Virus record (IMG/VR): IMGVR_UViG_3300022921_000124
Coordinates: 1 to 22,218 of that record
Reading direction: 5' to 3' (one strand)
Source: a virus
DNA: 22,218 nucleotides
Positions 12,988 to 20,776 of the stretch are shown here, piece by piece. Each line of letters begins with the position of its first letter. Positions within the stretch are counted from its first letter, which is position 1. A program made the translations under genes and the position numbers. The notes under the pieces are model-generated. The model had not been told where the DNA came from. It did no database searches and saw only the letters and a list, made by a program, of their open reading frames with translations.

Positions 12988-13956
12988 TTATAATCCCCAT
13001 TTTGTTGATAAATAATTTTCAACACCTGTTATTTCTGCACTTGATAGTGCTTTGTTAAACATTAAAAATTCTGCTACGTCACCATTTAAAAATTCAGAAC
13101 CATCATCACAACCTATATAGATTGTTCCATTACTTGCACTAGTTGTAGCACCTACTGTACCTGTAAAAGTTAAAGACGTATCTGACTTGTCTATTCTATA
13201 AACTAATCTAGTTGCATTGTCTGATTGAGTACCATCAAATTTTAAAGTGTGAATATGAAAACTTGTATCAGCAGATGTACCTGTATCAGCACTTGCACCT
13301 GCCATTGAAACTTTATAATTTGTATCAATAAAAATACCCATATCTTCTTGGTCAGTTGTTGTAAGTGTACGAGTTCCAGATGTATTAGTAAATTTTGAAA
13401 CTGCTATTACTGTCATACCTGATAAACTTTGAGCCCACGCAATAGGATTAATACTCAAACAATCATTTGTTCCATCAAATCTTACTACAGATAAACTGTT
13501 TAAAATACTTGTTTTAAATACAGGTCTTGTTGTTGCACCGCCTGTAGGATTAGCATTGTGAGCAAAGTTTGATTTATCTGTCCATTGTGTAAATGTATCT
13601 CCATCTGTTGGATTAATTGGTACAAATTTTGTACTATCTGATCCATCAAACCAACTTTGTAGAGTTGTATCTGCGTCTGTAACTGTGTTAATAATAGTTG
13701 CAACAGTATCACCTAAACTTGCTTGATTGTCATAGTACCCTTTGTATAATTCTCCACGTTCAACATTATCTGCTGTTGTTCTACATCTAATATAACATTC
13801 TAATGTTTCACTCGTTCCAGGTCTTATCCAACTTCTAATACCATTTGAAACACTAACATTTGATCCATCAGCTGAATCTATATAAGTGTCTGTTACTACA
13901 GCAGTATTTTCATATTCCCAAATTCCATTTGTTCCAGGAACAGTTACCCATGCCAT
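12988..13956 (-). CDS. LamG / concanavalin A-like domain protein (322 aa)
   Basis: Residues about 98-322 fit the LamG-type lectin fold: LQSWFDGSDSTKF, FTQWTDKSNFAHNA, SVVRFDGTNDCLSI, HTLKFDGTQ, GTIYIGCDDGSEFLNGDVAEFLMF and the typical ending ALSSAEITGVENYLSTKWG. The first 97 residues form a separate beta-rich domain with WIRPGTSETLECYI. No signal peptide is present, so it should act in the virion, not be exported. Such domains bind sugars, and on phage heads or tails they commonly serve as weak adhesins. It sits between a small core-type gene and gp21, an unusual place for a receptor-binding gene, so a capsid-surface decoration is likely. GGAGAAAA precedes the ATG, inside the end of the upstream gene. 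Its codons 2-3 contain the only CATG of the window, in line with a recent arrival. Confidence 0.8.
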   Translation of the reverse strand: MAWVTVPGTNGIWEYENTAVVTDTYIDSADGSNVSVSNGIRSWIRPGTSETLECYIRCRTTADNVERGELYKGYYDNQASLGDTVATIINTVTDADTTLQSWFDGSDSTKFVPINPTDGDTFTQWTDKSNFAHNANPTGGATTRPVFKTSILNSLSVVRFDGTNDCLSINPIAWAQSLSGMTVIAVSKFTNTSGTRTLTTTDQEDMGIFIDTNYKVSMAGASADTGTSADTSFHIHTLKFDGTQSDNATRLVYRIDKSDTSLTFTGTVGATTSASNGTIYIGCDDGSEFLNGDVAEFLMFNKALSSAEITGVENYLSTKWGL

Positions 13957-14196
13957 TTACTTTTCTCCTAATTGTTCTATAATTTCGTTATCAAAGTATT
14001 CTTCAATATCGTCCTTATCAACATTATGAAACTCACAAACTTTTTTAACAGCATTTTCAAAATTAAAAATTAAGTTGCCCTCATTTTTAATTAATTTCAT
14101 TACGTCATTAACCGCCTCTTTCATAACAGGCGATAAATCTTTAAATGAATTGCTATTGAACGTCTGGTTGTTCTCCACTAACTGGCTCAACTTCAT
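13957..14196 (-). CDS. Small acidic hypothetical protein in the prohead core region (79 aa)
   Basis: A 79-residue helical protein with an acidic C-terminus. The segment FENAVKKVCEFHNVDKDDIEEYFDNEIIEQLG looks like a small helical domain. It overlaps the end of the gp67-like gene by 44 bases in another frame. I keep the long start because AGAGG sits 6 bases before that ATG, inside the overlapped gene, and the next in-frame ATG (codon 25) would remove a conserved-looking part. Position beside gp67 suggests a gp68-like prohead core component, but there is no sequence evidence for that. It ends exactly at the LamG-like start. Confidence 0.6.
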   Translation of the reverse strand: MKLSQLVENNQTFNSNSFKDLSPVMKEAVNDVMKLIKNEGNLIFNFENAVKKVCEFHNVDKDDIEEYFDNEIIEQLGEK

Positions 14197-14464
14197 TGTT
14201 TACCTCTGGTGTTGGTTCTTGTATTTGTGTATTTGCACCTGTAGGTTCAACTTCTCCATCACGTGTAAAGGTACCTGTACCTGCAATTTCTGGTTTTGGA
14301 TCACTATGAGGTTCTGCTTTAAATAAACTACTAGCAACTTCTTGTCTTCTAGTGTCTAATGCGTCACCTACTTTTGATCTTAATGCGTCTTTAAAAGCAT
14401 CTCCAGCACCAACCATATCATTTTGTGCTAACTTATCAATAAACGATTTTACTTCTTCACTCAT
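14153..14464 (-). CDS. Prohead core protein, gp67-like
   Basis: A 103-residue protein directly after the portal gene. Residues 5-50 (KSFIDKLAQNDMVGAGDAFKDALRSKVGDALDTRR followed by QEVASSLF) form the helical segment common to small prohead core proteins of marine T4-like phages. The rest is acidic, proline-rich and probably disordered (EPTGANTQIQEPTPE). T4 gp67 is 80 residues and is also a small, acidic core protein cleaved by gp21. The AAGGAG ribosome-binding site overlaps the gp20 end. The assignment rests on place, size and composition, with moderate sequence likeness. Confidence 0.65.
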   Translation of the reverse strand: MSEEVKSFIDKLAQNDMVGAGDAFKDALRSKVGDALDTRRQEVASSLFKAEPHSDPKPEIAGTGTFTRDGEVEPTGANTQIQEPTPEVNNEVEPVSGEQPDVQ

Positions 14465-14474
14465 TTTTTACTCC

Positions 14475-16004
14475 TTATAATATTCCATCATCATCATTTG
14501 TAACTTGTGTTGTTGGTGATGATATGATACCGTCATTAATTTCTTTTTTAATTTCAGCATCCATTTGTTTAATTTCTGATTCAGATTGTTTTAAAATATG
14601 TTTTCTAACATAATTAACAGAATAAAATTTACCAATGTAATCTCTTACTTCTCTTGCTAAATTTAATCTTTCTCTTAACATTTCTGAATTTTTTAATTCT
14701 GCAAAGTGTCCATCTTGTAAGAAGTCATAAAATATACTATCTCTTACAGTTGGCCATTCTGTTTCTGCAATTATACCTTTAATAATTAATTGTGTTCTTA
14801 ATAAATCATTAAATAATTCAGTAAATTTTTTTCTTAATCTGCCTACAAATTTAGTGAATTTTAATTCATCTCTTGTTATTTCTGTAGAACGACCAAGATT
14901 AAATCCTTGACTTGCTTCTAATCTACTAGATGGAACATTTAATGAACGATACAACTTACTTCTAAAGTATTCAATGTCTGCAATCTCACCTAAGTTTTGA
15001 CCACCAGGAAGTGTAGTAATATCTGTTCCTCTACCACCCTCTCTACTTGGTAACCAAAAGTCTTCTAACATTGACATATAGTTTCTGTCATCTCTTACTT
15101 CACCTGTAGCAGCGTCATAGACAAGTTTGTTTCTATATCTTGCCATAACATCTCTAAGATATTGTTCAGCCTTAACTTTAGGTAAATTACCTACGTCAAT
15201 TTTAAATATTCTTCTTTCAGGTGCTCTTGCAATACGATAGATAACTGCTGAGTCTTCAATCATTCTTAATTGATTGACAGGTTTAATTGCCTTATGTAAA
15301 TAAGATAATACTAAACCGTTTTTGTTTTGATCAATTAATCCTGATGGACAATATGCAATTGTGTCAACAGCAATCTTAATACCTTGAACAGCAGCTGCAC
15401 CTTGTATACCTCTTTCGTTGTAAACAAAATATTCAACTGTTTCATCTGCAATATTAATGTTAGTAGGAGAAACCATACCTTCTGGTCTTCTCTTTCTAAC
15501 TTCTCTAATCTTTTTTACTTTACGAGGATCTAGGTATTTTAATTCTGTAATACCATTTTTAGGATTTTCAGAGTCAATTACTTTTTGATAGAAAATTCTT
15601 CCATCAACATACCATCTTCTAAAAATATCGTGTCCTCTAGTATTAAACTGTAATAGTCTTAATACTTCTTTAAATTCTTCTTCTATTCTTACTTTAACAG
15701 CACTTCCAAATGGCAATGATTCTGTAACTACTTTTACAGATTGTCTGTTTTCATTAGACGTAATTGCTTCGTTGACAATATCTTCTATTGCCATATCGCA
15801 CTCTGGATGTAATGCTATTTCTCTATATCTTCTAATTAGATCCTGTTCAGTCTTGGCACTACCATCCATATCGAGGTAACTACCAAAGAAACCTCCAGCG
15901 GCGACGACTTGTGTGCCGTCCTCCGCTTGAGGCATACTGAACTGTTGTTTGGGATCCGTTTGAGGTTTAACCCTCGTTATACTAAACCCAAATAGCTCTG
16001 CCAT
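14475..16004 (-). CDS. 20: Portal vertex protein gp20
   Basis: The T4-type dodecameric portal that nucleates head assembly and passes DNA, 509 residues (T4: 524). Recognisable parts are the N-terminal RRYREIALHPECDMAIEDIVNEA (79-101), the RWYVDGRIFY and YLDPRKVKKIREVRKR region, the IEDSAVIYRIARAPERRIFKIDVGNLPK wing, MARYRNKLVYDAATGEVRDDR, and LPGGQNLGEIADIEYFRSKLYRSLNVP followed by the long crown helix with GRLRKKF. These are among the most conserved stretches of gp20 and are used as marine myovirus markers. A TAAGGAG ribosome-binding site and a TATAAGTA late box precede it. Confidence 0.97.
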   Translation of the reverse strand: MAELFGFSITRVKPQTDPKQQFSMPQAEDGTQVVAAGGFFGSYLDMDGSAKTEQDLIRRYREIALHPECDMAIEDIVNEAITSNENRQSVKVVTESLPFGSAVKVRIEEEFKEVLRLLQFNTRGHDIFRRWYVDGRIFYQKVIDSENPKNGITELKYLDPRKVKKIREVRKRRPEGMVSPTNINIADETVEYFVYNERGIQGAAAVQGIKIAVDTIAYCPSGLIDQNKNGLVLSYLHKAIKPVNQLRMIEDSAVIYRIARAPERRIFKIDVGNLPKVKAEQYLRDVMARYRNKLVYDAATGEVRDDRNYMSMLEDFWLPSREGGRGTDITTLPGGQNLGEIADIEYFRSKLYRSLNVPSSRLEASQGFNLGRSTEITRDELKFTKFVGRLRKKFTELFNDLLRTQLIIKGIIAETEWPTVRDSIFYDFLQDGHFAELKNSEMLRERLNLAREVRDYIGKFYSVNYVRKHILKQSESEIKQMDAEIKKEINDGIISSPTTQVTNDDDGIL

Positions 16005-16031
16005 AATTTAATTCTCCTTAATATATACTAC

Positions 16032-16039
16032 TACTTATA
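16032..16039 (-). promoter_or_regulatory. T4-type late promoter for gp20
   Basis: TATAAGTA (16039-16032, minus strand) lies in the 41-base gap between gp19 and gp20. It has one difference from TATAAATA and is followed by a leader of about 20 bases with TAAGGAG before the ATG. Confidence 0.65.
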
Positions 16040-16045
16040 ATAGTT

Positions 16046-16573
16046 TTAAGTAGTCGTATTTGTTTCAAAGTATTGATACTCAAATGTAACATCAAAGTCC
16101 TCAATAGCATTATTTGTTTCATAATTTAAAGGAATAGCAGCAATACCTATAGGATATGCGCCTCTCAATGTATAGGATTTAAGTGTATTACCGTTTCTGT
16201 CCAACTGGTCAACAAATACGTCAACTTGATAATCTACAGGATTTGAAAGTCCTTCGTTATCTGTCATATTGTTGATACCATTTTGCCATCTTTCAAAAGC
16301 GTTTCTTAACTTAAAGTTAGTATCGTTAAGAACAGTGATTGACCAACTTGCGAAGGTTCTGTCACCTGCGATTTTGATTTGTCTTCCTCTAAATGGTACA
16401 TTGATATTACCAATGTCCATAGCAGGAATAGATGTTGCTGTACATAGAAACGCTAGGTCTTCTATTTCGCCACCAACTTGTGCGTAACCAGGAAAAGGCA
16501 TTGTTACCTTAAACTGATTGGCTCTTGCGCCACCGCCTGCAAGTTTAGCTTTGAAGTCATTTATATTTGCCAT
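16046..16573 (-). CDS. 19: Tail tube protein gp19
   Basis: The inner tube subunit of the contractile tail, 175 residues (T4: 163). N-terminal NQFKVTMPFPGY, then FLCTATSIPAMDIGNINVPFRGRQIKIAGDR (42-72), TVLNDTNFKLRNAFERW (80-96) and a C-terminal strand DFDVTFEYQYFE are typical of T4-like tube proteins. AGAAGGAGAA precedes the ATG in a 22-base gap after gp18, so it is probably co-transcribed with the sheath. It has a diverged relative in this window at 8313-8939. Confidence 0.95.
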   Translation of the reverse strand: MANINDFKAKLAGGGARANQFKVTMPFPGYAQVGGEIEDLAFLCTATSIPAMDIGNINVPFRGRQIKIAGDRTFASWSITVLNDTNFKLRNAFERWQNGINNMTDNEGLSNPVDYQVDVFVDQLDRNGNTLKSYTLRGAYPIGIAAIPLNYETNNAIEDFDVTFEYQYFETNTTT

Positions 16574-16595
16574 TTTTTATTCTCCTTCTCTACTA

Positions 16596-18539
16596 TTAAC
16601 CGCCTGCGACTTCTTCAAAAGAAACGCCAGTTCTGGTTGCGATAAATTGAAGTGTAATGAAGTTAATGCTTCTAGCAGGTTTAACAAAAATCTCTGCTAT
16701 AAACTCATTTCTATCAATTACTTCGCCTGTGTTGTTAGTTTCATCACACACTACTAAAAAGTCTGTGATACCTCTTCGACCTTGTACTTCTCTTAGGAAA
16801 GGTTCTACAATGTTTCTAAAGTTTGCTCGTGTAAATTCATCATTGAACTCAAACAATTGGAATTTAGAAGCAGTTGCAATCGCCTTTTCTAATACAATAA
16901 ACAGTCTTCTTACGTTGATTCTATCAAAAGCACTTGGAGAAGATAATCCAGTTTTGTCTCCGAATAATACAGTTCCTTGACCTGGGAAGGTAGCAACTGG
17001 ATTAACTCTTTTTGGATATAACTCATCTCTTTGTGATTTTGTAGGATTGAAAGCAAGTTTAGCAGCACCTCTAATTACTCCTCGATTGTATCCAGCAGGT
17101 GAATACCAAGAGTCCGCAACTATGTCTGTTCTTGCAGCTAATCCAGCAATATCTCCGTTCAAAGGTACAAATCTATATACGTCATTGTATCTGTCGTAAC
17201 AGTATTTGTAACCACTATCAAATACAACATATGAAGAAGAACGTACTGAATCAAAGAAATCAATTACGTTATCTTTTTGTGTATTTGAGTTTGAGATATT
17301 AACAACATCACTTCTTTGTGGAGAAGCAAATACAATTGCGTCTTTTCTATTTTCTGCAATTGTGATTAGATTGTCAACGTGTGTTGTTGAACCACTAGGA
17401 CCAGCGATAATTAATCCTACATCAACTGTATCAGCGTCTGCAAATTTTTCATAAGCAGTTTTTAACTCACCGTCAGTTACAGTAGAACCATTAGCACCAC
17501 CATCTAAAGATACAGATAATGGTGTAGCAGCAGCGGCAAATGATTGATTTGCAGCTACAGATCCCCAACCTGTATTATCAGTTGATTGATGATCCATCCA
17601 AAAAATGTAATTTGATTTATTTTGAATTACAGTTGGATAGTAGTTCACATCTCCTTGTGGAGATTTTGCGTCTGAAGCTTTAGATACTTTTGAATATGTT
17701 TCTAAAACTGTACCAGGAACTCCTGAAACTCCACCGTCTTCGTCAATTACGATTACGTGTATTTCATCATTAGAACCTGATCTAGCTGAAACATAAGTTG
17801 AAGTGCCAGGAGCACCGTCAACTAAATCATAATATCTCCATCTTCTTTTTATTCTTGCATCATCTACAACAGCAGTAATTAATCCTCCAGCACCTCTAGG
17901 ATGTTGAACGATATCAATTGAAGTAGCAGCAACTGAAGTTACTCTATATTTTTCACCGACAGTGAAATCAGTAGCACCTGCAGTTGATGAAAACTCAACA
18001 ATGTCACCTACGTTTAAATAAGTTGTAGCATCTGAGTCAACAGCAACAGATGTTGCACCAACAGCGGCGCCTCCATCAACTTGTTGTGATGTTGATAGTG
18101 TTTGTTCGTATGCACTTGCACTTGGACAAGTTGCAACTAATATACTATTACCCCAAGCGCCAGGTGATCTAGCAGCAAAAGTTCCGACACTAGCAGAACC
18201 GTTGGCGTAATTGTCTTCATAATCTTGTGTATTCTTAACAAGTAAACCACTTCCATCAGAAGTTGCGTTTAGTTGACTTGTTTGGGTAGCTCGTACTACT
18301 CGTAATGCATTAGAATATTGTAAGAAGTTAGCAGCACTGAAAAAGTATTCAAAGTTACTTGAATCAGGTTTACCAAACGTATTTACAAGTTCTTGTTCAC
18401 TAGAAATAGATATTATCTCATCTACAGGACCTTGGTTGAATGAACCAGCAAAGGCACCAATAGAAGTTGATACAGCAGGAATGATTCTTGTTAAATCTTT
18501 TTCCTGTACGAGAACACCAGGTGATACTTGAAATGCCAT
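16596..18539 (-). CDS. 18: Tail sheath protein gp18
   Basis: The contractile sheath subunit, 647 residues (T4: 659). The N-terminus SPGVLVQEKDLTRIIPAVSTSIGAFAGSFNQGP is diagnostic of T4-like sheaths, as is the C-terminal domain VRRLFIVLEKAIATASKFQLFEFNDEFTRANFRNIVEPFLREVQGRRGI (about 555-604). The middle (about 130-330) is Ser/Thr/Gly-rich and forms the variable outer domains. AGGAG with 6-base spacing sets the start. The 117-base gap upstream carries a late promoter, a micro-ORF, a hairpin and a palindrome. Confidence 0.97.
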   Translation of the reverse strand: MAFQVSPGVLVQEKDLTRIIPAVSTSIGAFAGSFNQGPVDEIISISSEQELVNTFGKPDSSNFEYFFSAANFLQYSNALRVVRATQTSQLNATSDGSGLLVKNTQDYEDNYANGSASVGTFAARSPGAWGNSILVATCPSASAYEQTLSTSQQVDGGAAVGATSVAVDSDATTYLNVGDIVEFSSTAGATDFTVGEKYRVTSVAATSIDIVQHPRGAGGLITAVVDDARIKRRWRYYDLVDGAPGTSTYVSARSGSNDEIHVIVIDEDGGVSGVPGTVLETYSKVSKASDAKSPQGDVNYYPTVIQNKSNYIFWMDHQSTDNTGWGSVAANQSFAAAATPLSVSLDGGANGSTVTDGELKTAYEKFADADTVDVGLIIAGPSGSTTHVDNLITIAENRKDAIVFASPQRSDVVNISNSNTQKDNVIDFFDSVRSSSYVVFDSGYKYCYDRYNDVYRFVPLNGDIAGLAARTDIVADSWYSPAGYNRGVIRGAAKLAFNPTKSQRDELYPKRVNPVATFPGQGTVLFGDKTGLSSPSAFDRINVRRLFIVLEKAIATASKFQLFEFNDEFTRANFRNIVEPFLREVQGRRGITDFLVVCDETNNTGEVIDRNEFIAEIFVKPARSINFITLQFIATRTGVSFEEVAGG

Positions 18540-18551
18540 AGTTTTCTCCTC

Positions 18552-18565
18552 TAATTAGCTAATTA
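18552..18565. repeat. 14-bp palindrome before gp18
   Basis: TAATTAGCTAATTA is a perfect palindrome that ends 12 bases before the gp18 ATG, directly next to its AGAGGAG site. It echoes the palindrome in the gp22 leader and could form a short stem upstream of the ribosome-binding site. Chance is possible in such AT-rich DNA. Confidence 0.4.
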
Positions 18566-18581
18566 TTTTATACATATAAAT

Positions 18582-18623
18582 TCATTTATCGTAAGTTTTC
18601 TTACGCCCATAGTCAAATTTCAT
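18582..18623 (-). CDS. Possible 13-residue leader peptide before gp18
   Basis: A complete frame ATG...TGA encodes MKFDYGRKKTYDK in the gp18 leader. Its ATG is 9 bases from the end of the late box, so it would be translated from an almost leaderless message. The peptide is strongly basic. Codons 7 to 12 lie in a perfect 6-bp hairpin. It might be a leader peptide or nothing more than a chance frame; no ribosome-binding sequence supports it. Confidence 0.25.
   Translation of the reverse strand: MKFDYGRKKTYDK
18590..18605. promoter_or_regulatory. CGTAAG/CTTACG hairpin in the gp18 leader
   Basis: CGTAAG and CTTACG flank a 4-base AAAA loop (minus strand), giving a perfect 6-bp stem about 28 bases after the predicted late transcription start. 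On the DNA the same symmetry lies between a sigma70-like TTGACT (18616-18611) and TACGAT (18593-18588), spaced 17 bases, so it may also be an operator-like site. Confidence 0.45.
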
Positions 18624-18632
18624 TATTACTTC

Positions 18633-18640
18633 TATTTATA
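18633..18640 (-). promoter_or_regulatory. T4-type late promoter for gp18-gp19
   Basis: TATAAATA (18640-18633, minus strand) is a perfect late box 17 bases after the end of gp17. The leader to the gp18 ATG is about 88 bases, the longest seen here. Confidence 0.8.
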
Positions 18641-18656
18641 ATTACTATAAATTGTA

Positions 18657-20294
18657 CTAATGGTCTTTACGTACAACAGGAACCCACCTTGTTCCGTATT
18701 CATCAACTATATCTTCATTCATTGGATCTGTATTGATACCATCATCTATAAACCCAAAAGGTGCCATATCTTCTTCTATTAATTTCTGTTGTTCCACGTA
18801 CATTTGCTGACGTGCATTTTGATTAGTCAATTCTTTAAAATAACCTTGATTTGATACCCAACCAAAGATAACTAAACACATCATTAAATCATCATTTGCA
18901 CCGTCTTCAGCCTGCCAAGATTGACCTCTTTTAGCAAAAGTTGACATCTCCTGTATAATCTTAAAAGAACTAGTTAAAAGTTTATCTCCCTCTATTAACG
19001 TCTTTAAATTAGCACAACCTACTCTTTTGATCTGTTTAGTCATACGAACACCTAAAGACGAACCACGACCACTATACATTGCACCAAGTATCTGTCCTGC
19101 TCGACCCTTTTGTGTACACATCATAAGATTAGGATACTCTATTTCAAAGTTCAGTGCTTCTGATATTTGTTGACCTATGTCATTGACTTCTACTAATATA
19201 TGTGCTTGATTATATCTTAATGCAATCTCACTAATTATATTAGGAAAAATAAATGGTTTAACTTCGTTGTTTTTATATAATGCAACAACCTTAAATGGCA
19301 TTTGTGTAACGTCAAAGACAACAAAAGCAGAATAGTCTTTATCAACTCCTCTTGCAACGTCAACCGTAATTACATAAGTATGATCTTTAATAGGTTCTTC
19401 AAATTGATCTACACTACCTGCTGATTTTATAGGTTCAAAATACGGTATTGTTTTTATTTTTGCTGGTGATATAAGCGTATTAACTGATCCTAAAAATTCA
19501 CATTCAAACTCTTGTTGGAATTGTTCAGGTGAGGTATTTCTAATTGTCTGTTCTTTCCATTCTTCATCTCTTCCTGGCACCTCTGACCAATGTACTTCAA
19601 TAGGAACGTAATCGTTTCTTTTTGTTTCTGCGTCTGTCCACAATTTATAAAATTGATTCATACCATAAGGTGTAGATACAATAATCATCTTTGTATTTTT
19701 ACCAGCAGAGATAGTAGGATAAACTGAACTAAAAAATGATTCGGCAATGTTTGTAGGTACGAAAGCAAACTCGTCTAAGAATATAATGTTATATGAGCCT
19801 CCTCGAATAGCAGATGAAGAAGTAGCAGCAGCAATAATTTGAGATTTGTTTTCTAACTCTATTGAACCTTTGTTCCAGTTTATAACACCTTGTTGTAACC
19901 ATTTAGGTAAATTTTCATATGCAAGTTGAAGACGGCCTAATATATCTCTAGCAGTAGATGATTTGTTTGCTAATATGGCAATATTTGAATTTGGATTAAA
20001 TAATGCAAAGTGCATTAAATAAGAAATTGTTGTTGTTGATTTTCCAGACTGTCTTGGTAATTTGCAAATTGTAAATCTATTATCGTGTATGGTTCTTACA
20101 ATTTGTTTTTGAAAGTCATACATTTTAAAAGGTACAAGACCTTCATCTAATGATACAATTCTAATATATTTTTCCATAAAGTAAATAGGATCATCTGCAC
20201 ACTTTTTAAATTCTGCAATTTGTTCAGCAGTATATTCTTGTGGTGTATTTACTTTTTTAAGATTAGGATTTCCTAAATATGCATCATTACTCAT
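18657..20294 (-). CDS. 17: Terminase large subunit gp17
   Basis: The packaging motor ATPase-nuclease, 545 residues (T4: 610). ATPase domain: Walker A RQSGKST (81-87), Walker B IIFLDE (170-175) and coupling motif STP (207-209). RNase H-like nuclease domain: VITVDVARG with D312, ILVEVND with E369, and GANDDL with D468/D469, giving the acidic metal-binding triad. The motor docks on portal gp20, encoded further along the same cluster. AAGGAAA upstream is a weak ribosome-binding site with long spacing; the start follows gp16 after 32 bases. Confidence 0.97.
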   Translation of the reverse strand: MSNDAYLGNPNLKKVNTPQEYTAEQIAEFKKCADDPIYFMEKYIRIVSLDEGLVPFKMYDFQKQIVRTIHDNRFTICKLPRQSGKSTTTISYLMHFALFNPNSNIAILANKSSTARDILGRLQLAYENLPKWLQQGVINWNKGSIELENKSQIIAAATSSSAIRGGSYNIIFLDEFAFVPTNIAESFFSSVYPTISAGKNTKMIIVSTPYGMNQFYKLWTDAETKRNDYVPIEVHWSEVPGRDEEWKEQTIRNTSPEQFQQEFECEFLGSVNTLISPAKIKTIPYFEPIKSAGSVDQFEEPIKDHTYVITVDVARGVDKDYSAFVVFDVTQMPFKVVALYKNNEVKPFIFPNIISEIALRYNQAHILVEVNDIGQQISEALNFEIEYPNLMMCTQKGRAGQILGAMYSGRGSSLGVRMTKQIKRVGCANLKTLIEGDKLLTSSFKIIQEMSTFAKRGQSWQAEDGANDDLMMCLVIFGWVSNQGYFKELTNQNARQQMYVEQQKLIEEDMAPFGFIDDGINTDPMNEDIVDEYGTRWVPVVRKDH

Positions 20295-20326
20295 TACAAT
20301 AATTTCCTTAACTAATTGTGTACAGA

Positions 20327-20776
20327 TTACTTATCTGTTTCTTCAGGTGTAATAGTTTTTGTTTTATCATCATTTTGTTTCAACATTTTTTGTAATTCTG
20401 CTGTAGAACCAACAAAAAGAGCATTTTTTATATTCGCACTTGTTTTATTAGGAACTTCTTTTAAGTCTTTTAATTTTTTTTGCAAGTCTTGTAATTTATC
20501 TACAGTTGTAGCAACTTGACCTATTAACTGTCCTGCAACTTCATATGCACGAGGATGTTGTCCTTCTTTTGCAATATCTAATATACCTTGTATTGCCTCT
20601 TGTCCTCTTTCAATTAGATTGTAGTAATTTTCTCTACTGTACTTGTAGTCGTTATCTACATCACCTTTATCTTTTTCTTCTACACGAGGAACTAGAGGTT
20701 TAAATTCTTTTTGTTCTATAGGTGGTTTAGATTCTATACCTAATATTTCATTGACTCTATCTTCTAATTTACTCAT
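20327..20776 (-). CDS. 16: Terminase small subunit gp16
   Basis: A 149-residue, mainly helical protein (T4 gp16: 164) directly before gp17. The central part YYNLIERGQEAIQGILDIAKEGQHPRAYEVAGQLIGQVA (about 52-90) is the conserved T4-like oligomerisation core with the HPRAYEV signature, followed by a coiled-coil helix (TVDKLQDLQKKLKDLK). The termini are charged and flexible. It recognises concatemer DNA and stimulates the gp17 ATPase. The start overlaps the gp15 stop by 1 base (TAATG). Confidence 0.93.
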   Translation of the reverse strand: MSKLEDRVNEILGIESKPPIEQKEFKPLVPRVEEKDKGDVDNDYKYSRENYYNLIERGQEAIQGILDIAKEGQHPRAYEVAGQLIGQVATTVDKLQDLQKKLKDLKEVPNKTSANIKNALFVGSTAELQKMLKQNDDKTKTITPEETDK

